From Stenotrophomonas bentonitica (lineage in GTDB: Bacteria > Pseudomonadota > Gammaproteobacteria > Xanthomonadales > Xanthomonadaceae), in assembly GCF_002887735.1 (NCBI RefSeq), contig NZ_PKQP01000007.1:124001-188000 (forward strand): a stretch of 64,000 bases of DNA. The letters run 5' to 3'. Positions within the stretch are counted from its first letter, which is position 1. Each line of letters opens with the position of its first letter. Positions 56,623 through 64,000 of this stretch are shown here, piece after piece. The notes beneath the pieces are model-generated. The model was not told the DNA's origin. It searched no databases and saw only the letters and a program-made list of their open reading frames with translations. Both the position numbers and the translations under genes were made by a program.

Positions 56623-58854
56623 TCAGAGCTTCCAGCGCAGGTTCAACATCACGTTGCGCGGTTCGCCCCAGTACACGCCGTTGTAGAAACCGACGTTGCT
56701 GAAGTACTTCTTGTCGAGCAGGTTGTTGACGTTGAGCTGCGCGGAGAAGTTGTCGTTGAAGCGGTAGCCGGCGAACACATTCACCAGGTAGAACGCGTCC
56801 TGGGTGATCAACGCCGATTCGGTACGGCCGCTGGTCGCGTAATCCGCGCGCGGCTTGGTGCTGGTGCGGTAGATCCGGCTCTGCCAGGTCACGCCACCGC
56901 CCAGCGACAGGCGGTTCCACTCACCGCTCGGGCGCCAGCTGGTGTTGAGGCGGAAGGTGTCCACCGGGTTGGTGGTGTTCTGCGCCACGCCGGCCTGGTT
57001 GCGGATGGTGGTGTGCGCGAAACCGGCCGAGAGGTTCCAGTTCGCGGTCAGGCTGCCCTGGGCTTCCAGTTCCCAGCCCTTGACCTTGTTGCCCTTGCCG
57101 GTGGAACGGTAGGCGCTGCTGCCATCGGGCAGCGAGGCGGCCGGCACCGAGTCATCGAGCTCGGCGACATTGTCCTTCTCGCCCTTGAACACCGCGGCGG
57201 AGGTGTTCAGGCGTCCACCGAAGAATTCACCCTTCAGGCCAGCCTCCCACATGTCGCCGACCACCGGCTCCAGGTAGTCGTTGTTCTTGTCGCGGTAGTC
57301 CTGCGGCTGGAAGATGTCGGTGTAGCTGGCGTAGGCGCTGAACTGCCTGCTGAAATCGTAGACCAGGCCGAAGTACGGGGTCAGCGAATCGTCCGGCTTG
57401 TAGCCGCCGCGGGTGGTGCCGGTGCGGTTGCCGGCAGCATCGTGGGTGTAGCGCCAGCTGCGGGTTTCCCAGCTGCCGTAGCGCGCGCCGAGCACGGCCA
57501 GCAACGGATCGGCCAGCTGCAGGCGGGCGGCCACGTAGGCGGCCTTCTGCGTCAGCTCGTTCTCCGAGGCCAGCCAGTCATGCCGGGTGAGCGGCAACGG
57601 GGCGACATCCCCGGTCCAGTGGCGCCAGTCCGGCACGACGTCATAGCCCGGCGGCTGCGTGAACGCCGAGGCAGGCGATTCGCCCTTGCGCACGGATTGG
57701 CCGACGCCAGCCACCAGCTCGTGTTCACGGCCAAACAGCTGGAACGGGCCGCTGGCGTTGAGGTCGAACACATTCATTTCGCTGCGCTCGGCGAAATGCG
57801 AGAGATAGGCGCGCACCCCGGTGCCGTCCGGTGCCGGATACCCCTGGGCGCCATACCAGACGTCGCCATCGGTGTTGCGCTTGGCCCGGGTCGCGCTGGC
57901 CTTCAGCGACCAGCCGTTGCCGAGTTGCTGCTCCAGGCGCACGAAGGTGGTCTTCTCCACGATCGGCCAGCTGCTCCAGCGTGCCGAGAGGTTGGTCGAG
58001 CGGGGCAGGTTGGCCGGCTTGCCGTCCGGGCCCCAGTACGGCACCACGCCCCAGGTCACGCCCTTGGTTTCCGGCGACTGGTAGTCATAGCCGACTTCGA
58101 ACAGGGTGCTGTCGGTCAGGTCGGCCTGCACGATGCCGTAGAACACGTCCTTGTCCAGACGGTACACATCGCGGAAGGAATCGCTCTGCTGCTTGGCGGC
58201 CACGAAGCGCGCACGCACGCGGCCATCCAGCGCGATCGGGCCGCCGATGTCCGCTTCCAGACGCTGGTTGCCCCAGCGGCCCAGGGTCAGCCCGGCGCTC
58301 ATCGCCATCTCCTGGGTCGGTCGCTTGCGGACCATGTTGATCGTGCCCGACGGATCACCGGCGCCGGTGGTCAGGCCGGTGGCGCCGCGGACCACTTCGA
58401 TGCGCTCGTAGATCGCGCTGTCGGTGTTGGTCTTGAGCGAGCCACCAAACGTGTTGAGCATCCCGTCGATCTGGAAATTGGTGATGCTGTAGCCACGCGA
58501 GATGTAGTTGATGCGCTCCGAATCGGTGACCGACACATGCACGCCGGTGACCTGGCCCATCACATCGGACAGGGCGTACAGGCCCATGTCGTCCAGACGC
58601 TGGCGGGTCAGCACGGTGACCGACTGGGGGGTGTGGCGCAGCGACAGGTTCAACTTGGTGGCGGTGCTGGCCTGCTTGACCGTGTAGGAATTCGGGATCT
58701 CGCCATCGGCGGTCACCTTGACCGTGTCCAGCGTGGTTGCCTCATTCGGCCCGGCCTCGGCAAAGGCGGGCAGCGCCGGCCCGGCGAGGGCAGCAACAAG
58801 CGCGAGGGTCAACAACGATGGCCGGGACAACGGTGACGCGGACGAACGGGTCAT
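56623..58854 (-). CDS. TonB-dependent siderophore receptor
   Basis: 743 residues. A signal peptide (LALVAALAGPALPAFAEA) is followed by a TonB-box-like region (TTLDTVKVTA), a plug domain (TKLNLSLRHTPQSVTVLTRQ, YERIEVVRGATGLTTGAGDP, INMVRKRPT) and a 22-strand barrel ending in RNVMLNLRWKL with a terminal aromatic-type strand. The plug and length fit the ferric-siderophore (FpvA/FhuE-like) group. The frame is open 64 codons upstream, crossing the Fur site region, so the ATG at 58854 is used. It heads the receptor-DUF3649-PepSY-DUF3325 operon, which is probably iron-repressed from the shared Fur box 160 bases upstream. Confidence 0.94.
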   Translation of the reverse strand: MTRSSASPLSRPSLLTLALVAALAGPALPAFAEAGPNEATTLDTVKVTADGEIPNSYTVKQASTATKLNLSLRHTPQSVTVLTRQRLDDMGLYALSDVMGQVTGVHVSVTDSERINYISRGYSITNFQIDGMLNTFGGSLKTNTDSAIYERIEVVRGATGLTTGAGDPSGTINMVRKRPTQEMAMSAGLTLGRWGNQRLEADIGGPIALDGRVRARFVAAKQQSDSFRDVYRLDKDVFYGIVQADLTDSTLFEVGYDYQSPETKGVTWGVVPYWGPDGKPANLPRSTNLSARWSSWPIVEKTTFVRLEQQLGNGWSLKASATRAKRNTDGDVWYGAQGYPAPDGTGVRAYLSHFAERSEMNVFDLNASGPFQLFGREHELVAGVGQSVRKGESPASAFTQPPGYDVVPDWRHWTGDVAPLPLTRHDWLASENELTQKAAYVAARLQLADPLLAVLGARYGSWETRSWRYTHDAAGNRTGTTRGGYKPDDSLTPYFGLVYDFSRQFSAYASYTDIFQPQDYRDKNNDYLEPVVGDMWEAGLKGEFFGGRLNTSAAVFKGEKDNVAELDDSVPAASLPDGSSAYRSTGKGNKVKGWELEAQGSLTANWNLSAGFAHTTIRNQAGVAQNTTNPVDTFRLNTSWRPSGEWNRLSLGGGVTWQSRIYRTSTKPRADYATSGRTESALITQDAFYLVNVFAGYRFNDNFSAQLNVNNLLDKKYFSNVGFYNGVYWGEPRNVMLNLRWKL

Positions 58855-59013
58855 GGCAACACTTCCAATGTGGGAAAACGGCAGCACGCGCGCAGTGACG
58901 CTGCCGGGGGCAGCAGGGCAGGCGAGGCAGCGGATCAGGAGGTGTACACGGGGCGTTGCGCGGGGAAGGCGTGAGGCATCCGGGCGCCGGTTGGCTAGGC
59001 GTACAGCCGATCG

Positions 59014-59032
59014 GTGAATGATAGTCATTATC
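59014..59032. promoter_or_regulatory. Fur box between divergent TonB receptor genes
   Basis: GTGAATGATAGTCATTATC matches 16 of 19 positions of the classical Fur site GATAATGATAATCATTATC. It lies 160 bases from the minus-strand receptor start and 187 from the plus-strand one, so one Fur dimer pair could repress both promoters under iron-rich conditions. Confidence 0.85.
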
Positions 59033-59218
59033 ATTTCGTTAGACAAGCGTCATGGCGGTGTCGAAATCAGGAAAACGCCGTGCGCGGGCGTATGTGCGGG
59101 GGAGGCAACGACGGTCGCCTGCGTGTCACCGCCGGGCAATATCGCGTCAACACACTGTGAGGATGTCGTGACAAGCCGTCACGGCGAACCCCCCACCTGT
59201 TCGTACGCGGAGTCGTCA

Positions 59219-61606
59219 GTGAATCGTTGTGTGCTTGCTGTAGCGGTGTCGTCCGTCCTTACCTTCGCCCTGGCCGCCGATGCGCGTGCCGAGGCCGCCC
59301 CGGCAGGGAATGCCGCGGCCCCCGCCACCCTGGACACGATGATCGTCACCGGCACGCGCGGCAGCAACCGCACGCAGTTCGACACGCTGGCCCCGGTGGA
59401 CGTGTTCTCGCAGGAAGAAATCCAGGCGATCGAATCCTCCGACCTCAACGATGTGCTGGCCCAGCTGGTGCCGTCGTTCGTGGTCCAGCGCATGCCGATG
59501 AATGATGGCCTGGTGTTCGTGCGGCCGGCCACGCTGCGCGGCCTCTCGCCGGACCAGACCCTGGTGCTGGTCAATGGTCGCCGCTTCCACCGCTCGGCGC
59601 TGCTGGGCGCACGTGGCGCGCAGGGGCCGGACCTGGCCCAGATTCCGGTGCATGCGATCCAGCGCATTGAAGTGCTGCGCGACGGCGCGTCCGCGCAGTA
59701 CGGCTCGGACGCGATCGCCGGTGTCATCAACATCATCCTGGATGACCGGGTCGGCGGCGAACTGTCGCTGGGGATCTCCGAGTACAGCGAGGGCGATGGC
59801 CTGGGCCGCAAGATCGGGGGCCGCCACGGCTTCGCGCTGGGCGACAAGGGCAGCCTGTCGCTGTTCGCCGACTGGGACAAATCCGATGCGACCTCGCGCA
59901 GCCGCCAACGCGCCGATGCGATCGCCTTCCAGAACGCCCACCCGGAGCTGGCCGTGCCCGATCCGGTGCAGCGCTGGGGCCAGCCGGACCTGGAAAACCG
60001 GCATTTCGGTTTCAACCTCAACCTCGCCTTGAACGACAGCGTCGACCTGTACGGCTTCGGTCTGTACGGCCACAGCGAGGGTGTCAGCGATTTCAACTGG
60101 CGCAATCCCGACGGCACCGCCTCGGTCTACAACCGCAGCCGCGTATTCCCTGGCTGGGACGCACGCAGCCTGTATCCGACCGGCTTCAGCCCGAAGTACG
60201 GCAACGAGCAGGACGATCTGCAGGGCGTGCTCGGTCTGCGCGGTTACTGGGGCGAGCGCTGGCGCTGGGATGTGAGCGGCTCCTACGGGCGCAACCGCAT
60301 CGACTACACGCTGGGCAACTCGATCAATGCCTCGCTCGGCCCGGACAGCCCCACCGCGTTCTACCTCGGCCGGCTCTCGCAGGAAGAGAAGAACCTCAAC
60401 GCGGATATCGTCTACTCGCTGCCGGTCAGTGCGCTGGCCGCGCCGATCAACATCGCCTTCGGTGCGGAGACGCGCGAGGAGACCTACGGCGTGGATGCCG
60501 GTGATCCGGCGTCGTATGCGATCGGCCCGGGCGCGGTGACCGGCCTGGCCGGGGGCGCCAACGGTGCGCCGGGGTTCAGCGCGGCCAATGCCGGGCGCTG
60601 GAGCCAGCGCAGCCGCGCGGCCTACATCGATGTCGAGGCGCCGTTGACCGCCCGCTGGACCGTGGGCGCGGCGACCCGATACGAACACTTCTCCGCGTTC
60701 GGTGAGAGCGTGGACGGCAAGCTCTCCAGCCGCTTCGAGTTCACCCCGGACCTGGCGCTGCGCGGCTCGGTCTCCACCGGCTTCCGTGCGCCCACGCCTG
60801 GCCAGCTCTACACCCAGAGCACCCAGCAGGGCCTGGATACCGTGACCTTGCAGGTGTTCACCACCGGCCGCCTGTCGCCCAGCGATCCGCTGGCGATCCA
60901 GCTGGGGGCCAAACCGCTCAAGCCGGAGCAATCGCGCACCGCCTCGCTCGGTCTGACCTGGAAGAATGAGCTCGGCTTCTCCGGCTCGGTGGACCTGTAC
61001 GACATCAAGGTCACCGATCGCTTCAGCCAGTCGGCCTCGTTCGCGGTGCCGGCCGGGGTACCCAACCCGCTGGCGTACACCTCGGTGAGCTTCTACACCA
61101 ACGATTTCGACACCACCACGCGCGGTGTCGACGTGGTGGCCAGCCACACCACCGCACTCGGCGCGGGCCGCCTGAGCACCACGCTGGGCTACAACTACAA
61201 CCAGACCCAGGTGGACAGTGGTGCCACCGGCGTGGCCACCAACGAAAGCCAGCGCCGCATCTTCGAAGAGCGCCTGCCGCGGCAGAAGGCCACGCTCAGC
61301 AGTACCTATGCGTGGGGCCGCTTCAGCGTGCTCGGCAAGCTGCGATACTACGGGGCATGGACAGACTCTTCGGGCAATGCCACCGGCGACATCTTCCAGC
61401 GCTTCGGGGCGATGAGCTTCGTCGATCTGGCGGTGAGCTGGAACGTCACCGAGCAGCAGACGCTGCGGATCGGCGCGGACAACCTCTTCAACCGCTACCC
61501 GGACGAGGCCAGCTTCCAGGCCAGCCGTGGCCTGATCTACTCGCGGAACGCGCCGTATGACACTGACGGCCGCAACCTCTACGCCGAATACCGGATCCGC
61601 TACTGA
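59219..61606 (+). CDS. TonB-dependent outer-membrane receptor
   Basis: 795 residues from a GTG start preceded by GGAG. Signal peptide VAVSSVLTFALAADARAEA, TonB-box-like LDTMIVTGTRG, plug domain (VDVFSQEEIQAIESSDLNDVLAQ, LVLVNGRRFHRSALLGAR, IQRIEVLRDGASAQYGSDAIAGVINIIL) and a 22-strand barrel ending in ARNLYAEYRIRY. The plug resembles the wide group that includes receptors for iron and other nutrients, so the ligand cannot be told, but the shared Fur box and an exported PLP enzyme downstream suggest an iron-related ligand. Stop and next start overlap by one base. Confidence 0.92.
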   Translation: MNRCVLAVAVSSVLTFALAADARAEAAPAGNAAAPATLDTMIVTGTRGSNRTQFDTLAPVDVFSQEEIQAIESSDLNDVLAQLVPSFVVQRMPMNDGLVFVRPATLRGLSPDQTLVLVNGRRFHRSALLGARGAQGPDLAQIPVHAIQRIEVLRDGASAQYGSDAIAGVINIILDDRVGGELSLGISEYSEGDGLGRKIGGRHGFALGDKGSLSLFADWDKSDATSRSRQRADAIAFQNAHPELAVPDPVQRWGQPDLENRHFGFNLNLALNDSVDLYGFGLYGHSEGVSDFNWRNPDGTASVYNRSRVFPGWDARSLYPTGFSPKYGNEQDDLQGVLGLRGYWGERWRWDVSGSYGRNRIDYTLGNSINASLGPDSPTAFYLGRLSQEEKNLNADIVYSLPVSALAAPINIAFGAETREETYGVDAGDPASYAIGPGAVTGLAGGANGAPGFSAANAGRWSQRSRAAYIDVEAPLTARWTVGAATRYEHFSAFGESVDGKLSSRFEFTPDLALRGSVSTGFRAPTPGQLYTQSTQQGLDTVTLQVFTTGRLSPSDPLAIQLGAKPLKPEQSRTASLGLTWKNELGFSGSVDLYDIKVTDRFSQSASFAVPAGVPNPLAYTSVSFYTNDFDTTTRGVDVVASHTTALGAGRLSTTLGYNYNQTQVDSGATGVATNESQRRIFEERLPRQKATLSSTYAWGRFSVLGKLRYYGAWTDSSGNATGDIFQRFGAMSFVDLAVSWNVTEQQTLRIGADNLFNRYPDEASFQASRGLIYSRNAPYDTDGRNLYAEYRIRY

Positions 61607-62901
61607 TGGACCGGCAACGACGACATCTGCTGCGTGGCGCGCTGGCCCTGCCACTCGCCACGGCGCTGTCCGGTGCGACCGCCATGGGCACTGAACCGAT
61701 GGTGCTGCCGGCGGTGGGCACACGCACGCCGGCCGAGCTTGCCGGTGATGAAGGCTGGTGGGACCAGGTCCGCGCACTGTATGACCTCACCGACGAGGTC
61801 GTCATGCTGGACAACGGCTACTGGGGCGCAATGGCGCGCCCGGTACTGCAGGCGTACCAGCAGGCTACCGCCACGGTGAATGCCGGCAACGCCTGGTTCG
61901 GGCGGCTGGCGTTTCCACCGCTGTTCGAACAGGCCCGCGGACGCCTGGCACAGGTGCTGGGCGTGGAGACCGACGAGATCGTGCTCACCCGTGGCGCCAC
62001 CGAGGCGATGCAGGTACTGATCGGCAGCTACCGCGGGCTGTCGCCAGGCGATGCAGTGATGTATGCCGATACCGACTACGACAGCATGATCAGCGCGATG
62101 CAGTGGCTGCAGGCGCGGCGCGGCGTGCAGCCGGTGGCGATCACGCTGCCCGAGCCGTTCGACCACGACAGCATCGTGGAGACCTACCGCCGCGCGCTGG
62201 CCGCCAACCCGCGCGTGCGCCTGCTGTTGCTGACCCACGTCAACCACCGCAACGGCATGCTGCTGCCAGTGGCCGAGATCGCCGCGCTGGCCAGGGCGGC
62301 CGGCGTGGAGGTGGTGCTCGATGCGGCGCACGGCATCGGCCAGGTGGATACGCCGCTGCGCGCGCTGGGGGTGGATTTCATCGGGATCAACCTGCACAAG
62401 TGGATCGGTGCGCCGGTCGGCGTCGGGGCGGTGTATGTCCGCCGCGGGCGTGTCCGCGATCTGGATCCGTACATGGGCGAGCAGGATCACGGCGACATCC
62501 GCACCCGCGTGCACACCGGCACGGTCAATTTCGCGGCGTACATGGCGCTGCCGGTCGCACTGGACCTGCACGAGCGCATCGGTGTCGCCAACAAGCGTGC
62601 GCGCCTGCTGCGCCTGCGCGCTCAGTGGATGGACGCATTGCGGGACGATGCGCGCATCCAGTTGCTGGGGTCGGACGACCCGCGCCTGTCCAGTGCGATC
62701 ACCTCGTTCCGGTTGCGCGGGCAGACCACGATGCGCGACAACACCGCCACCTCGCAGCGGATGGTGAAGCAGTCGGGGGTGTTCGTGGTGCCACGCGAAG
62801 GGCTCGCCTCCGGCGCCTGCCTGCGGGTGACGCCGGGCATCTTCAGCACGCCGGCGCAGATGGACGCGCTGGTGGCGGCGGTACGGGCGGTCGCTGGCTG
62901 A
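61606..62901 (+). CDS. Tat-exported PLP-dependent class V aminotransferase-fold enzyme
   Basis: 431 residues. The N-terminus DRQRRHLLRGALALPLATAL is a twin-arginine signal, so folded protein with bound cofactor would be exported to the periplasm. The rest is a class V (isopenicillin-N epimerase/cysteine-desulfurase-like) fold: LTRGATEAMQVLIGSYRGL, VVLDAAHGIGQVDTP (PLP Asp) and FIGINLHKWIGAPVG with the PLP Lys. Tat-exported class V PLP enzymes are rare; PvdN of Pseudomonas, which trims the pyoverdine side chain, is one. Coupling with a TonB receptor gene suggests it handles an imported or exported ligand. Function here is not proven. Confidence 0.88.
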   Translation: MDRQRRHLLRGALALPLATALSGATAMGTEPMVLPAVGTRTPAELAGDEGWWDQVRALYDLTDEVVMLDNGYWGAMARPVLQAYQQATATVNAGNAWFGRLAFPPLFEQARGRLAQVLGVETDEIVLTRGATEAMQVLIGSYRGLSPGDAVMYADTDYDSMISAMQWLQARRGVQPVAITLPEPFDHDSIVETYRRALAANPRVRLLLLTHVNHRNGMLLPVAEIAALARAAGVEVVLDAAHGIGQVDTPLRALGVDFIGINLHKWIGAPVGVGAVYVRRGRVRDLDPYMGEQDHGDIRTRVHTGTVNFAAYMALPVALDLHERIGVANKRARLLRLRAQWMDALRDDARIQLLGSDDPRLSSAITSFRLRGQTTMRDNTATSQRMVKQSGVFVVPREGLASGACLRVTPGIFSTPAQMDALVAAVRAVAG

Positions 62902-62961
62902 GTCATCCCACGACGCTGGCAGCGATCCTGCCAGCGTCGCCGGGCGCGCATGCTTCCGGTA

Positions 62962-64000
62962 TTACCAGTGGAACCAGACGGTCAGCGCGTGCAGGATCAC
63001 GCCGATCAGGCCGCCCACCAGGGTGCCATTGAAACGGATGAACTGCAGGTCGCGGCCCACGCTCAATTCCAGCTGCTCGACCAGGTGGCGTTCGTCCCAC
63101 CCTTTGACGGTCTGCGCGATGTGCTCGGTCACGCCGCTGCGCAGGCGCGTGGTGAGGCGTTCGGCACCGTCCATCAGGTGCTGGTTGAGTGCTTCGCGCA
63201 GCGACGGGTCGGCCTGCAGCGCCTCACCCACCGAGGCCAGGCTGCGGCGCAGATGGCCGGCCAGCGCGGAGTCCTCGCTGGCCAGGTTGGCACGCAGGCT
63301 GGCGTGGATCCGCGCCCACAGGCCCTGCACGTACTCCTGCACGGCCGGGTGGTCGATCACCTGCTGTTTGAGCTGCTCGACCTTCTCGGCCAGGGCCGGG
63401 TCCTCGCGCAGCCGCTGGATGTAGTCGCTCAGCCAGGTTTCGTAATCGCGCCGCAGCGGGTGTTCGGGCTGGGCCAGGATCTGCTGCAGTTCTTCCAGCA
63501 CCGCGTGCGCCAGGCGCTCGGCGAGGGTGTCACCGATCTCGTCGATCGGCTTGACCCAGTTGACCGTGCTGGCCAGCTTGGGCCACTCGCGCTGGATGTA
63601 GCCCACGATCAGGGTGGAGGCGCGGTCCTTGACCTTCTCGTTGCCCAGCCATTCGCTGATGCGGGTCAGGCCTTCATCCAGCACGCGCTGGTGGCGGTTG
63701 TCGGCCGTGAGCAGGCTTAGCAGTTCACCCGCCGTGGCGGCTGCGTTCCATTGCCGCAGCTGCTGGATCACAAAGCCCTGGATGCTGCGCCGGACCGCCG
63801 CTTCATCAAGGAAATCCAGCGCCTGCAGGGCCCAGCCGCGGGCCATGTCGGCCAGCATGCGCGCCCGCGCCGGCTCGGCCAGCCAGCTGCCCAGGCGGCT
63901 GGCCGGATCGAACACCTGCAGCCTCGCCAGCAGCGCCTGGGGTTCCAGGAACTGGTCGCGGACGAACAGCGCCAGGCTGTCGGCGATGCGGTCCTTGCTG
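62962..64000 (-). CDS. DUF445 membrane protein, N-terminus beyond the window
   Basis: The frame is open to the last base, so the start lies outside; about 346 residues are seen. DUF445 (YjiN-like) proteins have an N-terminal and a C-terminal membrane segment with a long helical periplasmic or cytoplasmic part; the C-terminal segment is GTLVGGLIGVILHALTVWF. Recognisable parts are IADSLALFVRDQFLEP, DPASRLGSWLAEP and ALLARLQ upstream of them. The function of the family is unknown. A GTG at 63915 is internal, not the start. Confidence 0.85.
   Translation of the reverse strand, partial: SKDRIADSLALFVRDQFLEPQALLARLQVFDPASRLGSWLAEPARARMLADMARGWALQALDFLDEAAVRRSIQGFVIQQLRQWNAAATAGELLSLLTADNRHQRVLDEGLTRISEWLGNEKVKDRASTLIVGYIQREWPKLASTVNWVKPIDEIGDTLAERLAHAVLEELQQILAQPEHPLRRDYETWLSDYIQRLREDPALAEKVEQLKQQVIDHPAVQEYVQGLWARIHASLRANLASEDSALAGHLRRSLASVGEALQADPSLREALNQHLMDGAERLTTRLRSGVTEHIAQTVKGWDERHLVEQLELSVGRDLQFIRFNGTLVGGLIGVILHALTVWFHW

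Overview
The window is chromosomal DNA from a high-GC gammaproteobacterium, most likely Stenotrophomonas or a close relative in the Xanthomonadaceae. The grounds are inference from base composition and gene families. They include many short GTAG-type palindromic repeats resembling the SMAG elements of S. maltophilia, an emrRCAB-like efflux operon, a macABC-like pump operon divergent from a two-component system, and several TonB-dependent receptors. Coding density is high and most genes have ordinary housekeeping or envelope functions. The only mobile element seen is one complete ISL3-type insertion sequence.

Layout. 1-8.6 kb: the end of dapE, a Qnr/McbG-like pentapeptide-repeat protein, a Sel1-repeat lipoprotein, asparagine synthetase asnB behind an apparent asparagine-rich leader peptide and attenuator, a CPA2 antiporter and a penicillin-acylase-family enzyme. 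8.7-13 kb: a bacterioferritin without the usual haem Met, an ISL3 element sitting in the U-tract of the parC terminator, and parC. 13-18.8 kb: an AraC regulator divergent from emrR-emrC-emrA-emrB. 18.9-19.6 kb: three tandem tRNA-Leu(CAG) genes, each with its own promoter and terminator. 19.7-23.6 kb: rnr, a GFA-family gene and rlmB. 23.6-33.9 kb: a SMAG array, macC-macB-macA, a response regulator and histidine kinase, and a beta-propeller GGDEF protein whose signal peptide seems interrupted by a stop codon. 33.9-37.1 kb: RNase T and a four-gene RiPP (bufferin/HvfA-type) cluster. 37.3-45.5 kb: a phosphate-starvation block of phoU-pstBAC-pstS, a second pstS, a secreted unknown and a phosphate-selective porin. 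45.7-54.1 kb: nth, a crotonase, a degenerate FKBP, a DUF1289-Nudix fusion, a sulfurtransferase, an AmpD-like amidase, a hydrolase, rlmKL and a GNAT enzyme. 54.2-62.9 kb: an iron block with two divergent TonB receptors around a strong Fur box, a DUF3649/PepSY/DUF3325 inner-membrane set and a Tat-exported PLP enzyme. The window ends inside a DUF445 gene.

How the parts work together. The Pst transporter, its binding proteins, PhoU and the porin form one phosphate-uptake route across both membranes, with phased Pho-box-like half-sites upstream of both pstS genes. The Emr and Mac systems are complete tripartite pumps with their own outer-membrane lipoproteins and adjacent regulators. The iron block pairs outer-membrane receptors with inner-membrane PepSY-type proteins. 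The most original signal is at 2767-2921: a 32-codon open frame with six Asn codons in eleven, followed by mutually exclusive antiterminator and terminator pairings just before asnB. This is the architecture of amino-acid attenuation, here apparently for asparagine. The second is the HvfA/bufferin cluster, whose precursor has three copies of a doubled EGKCG core.
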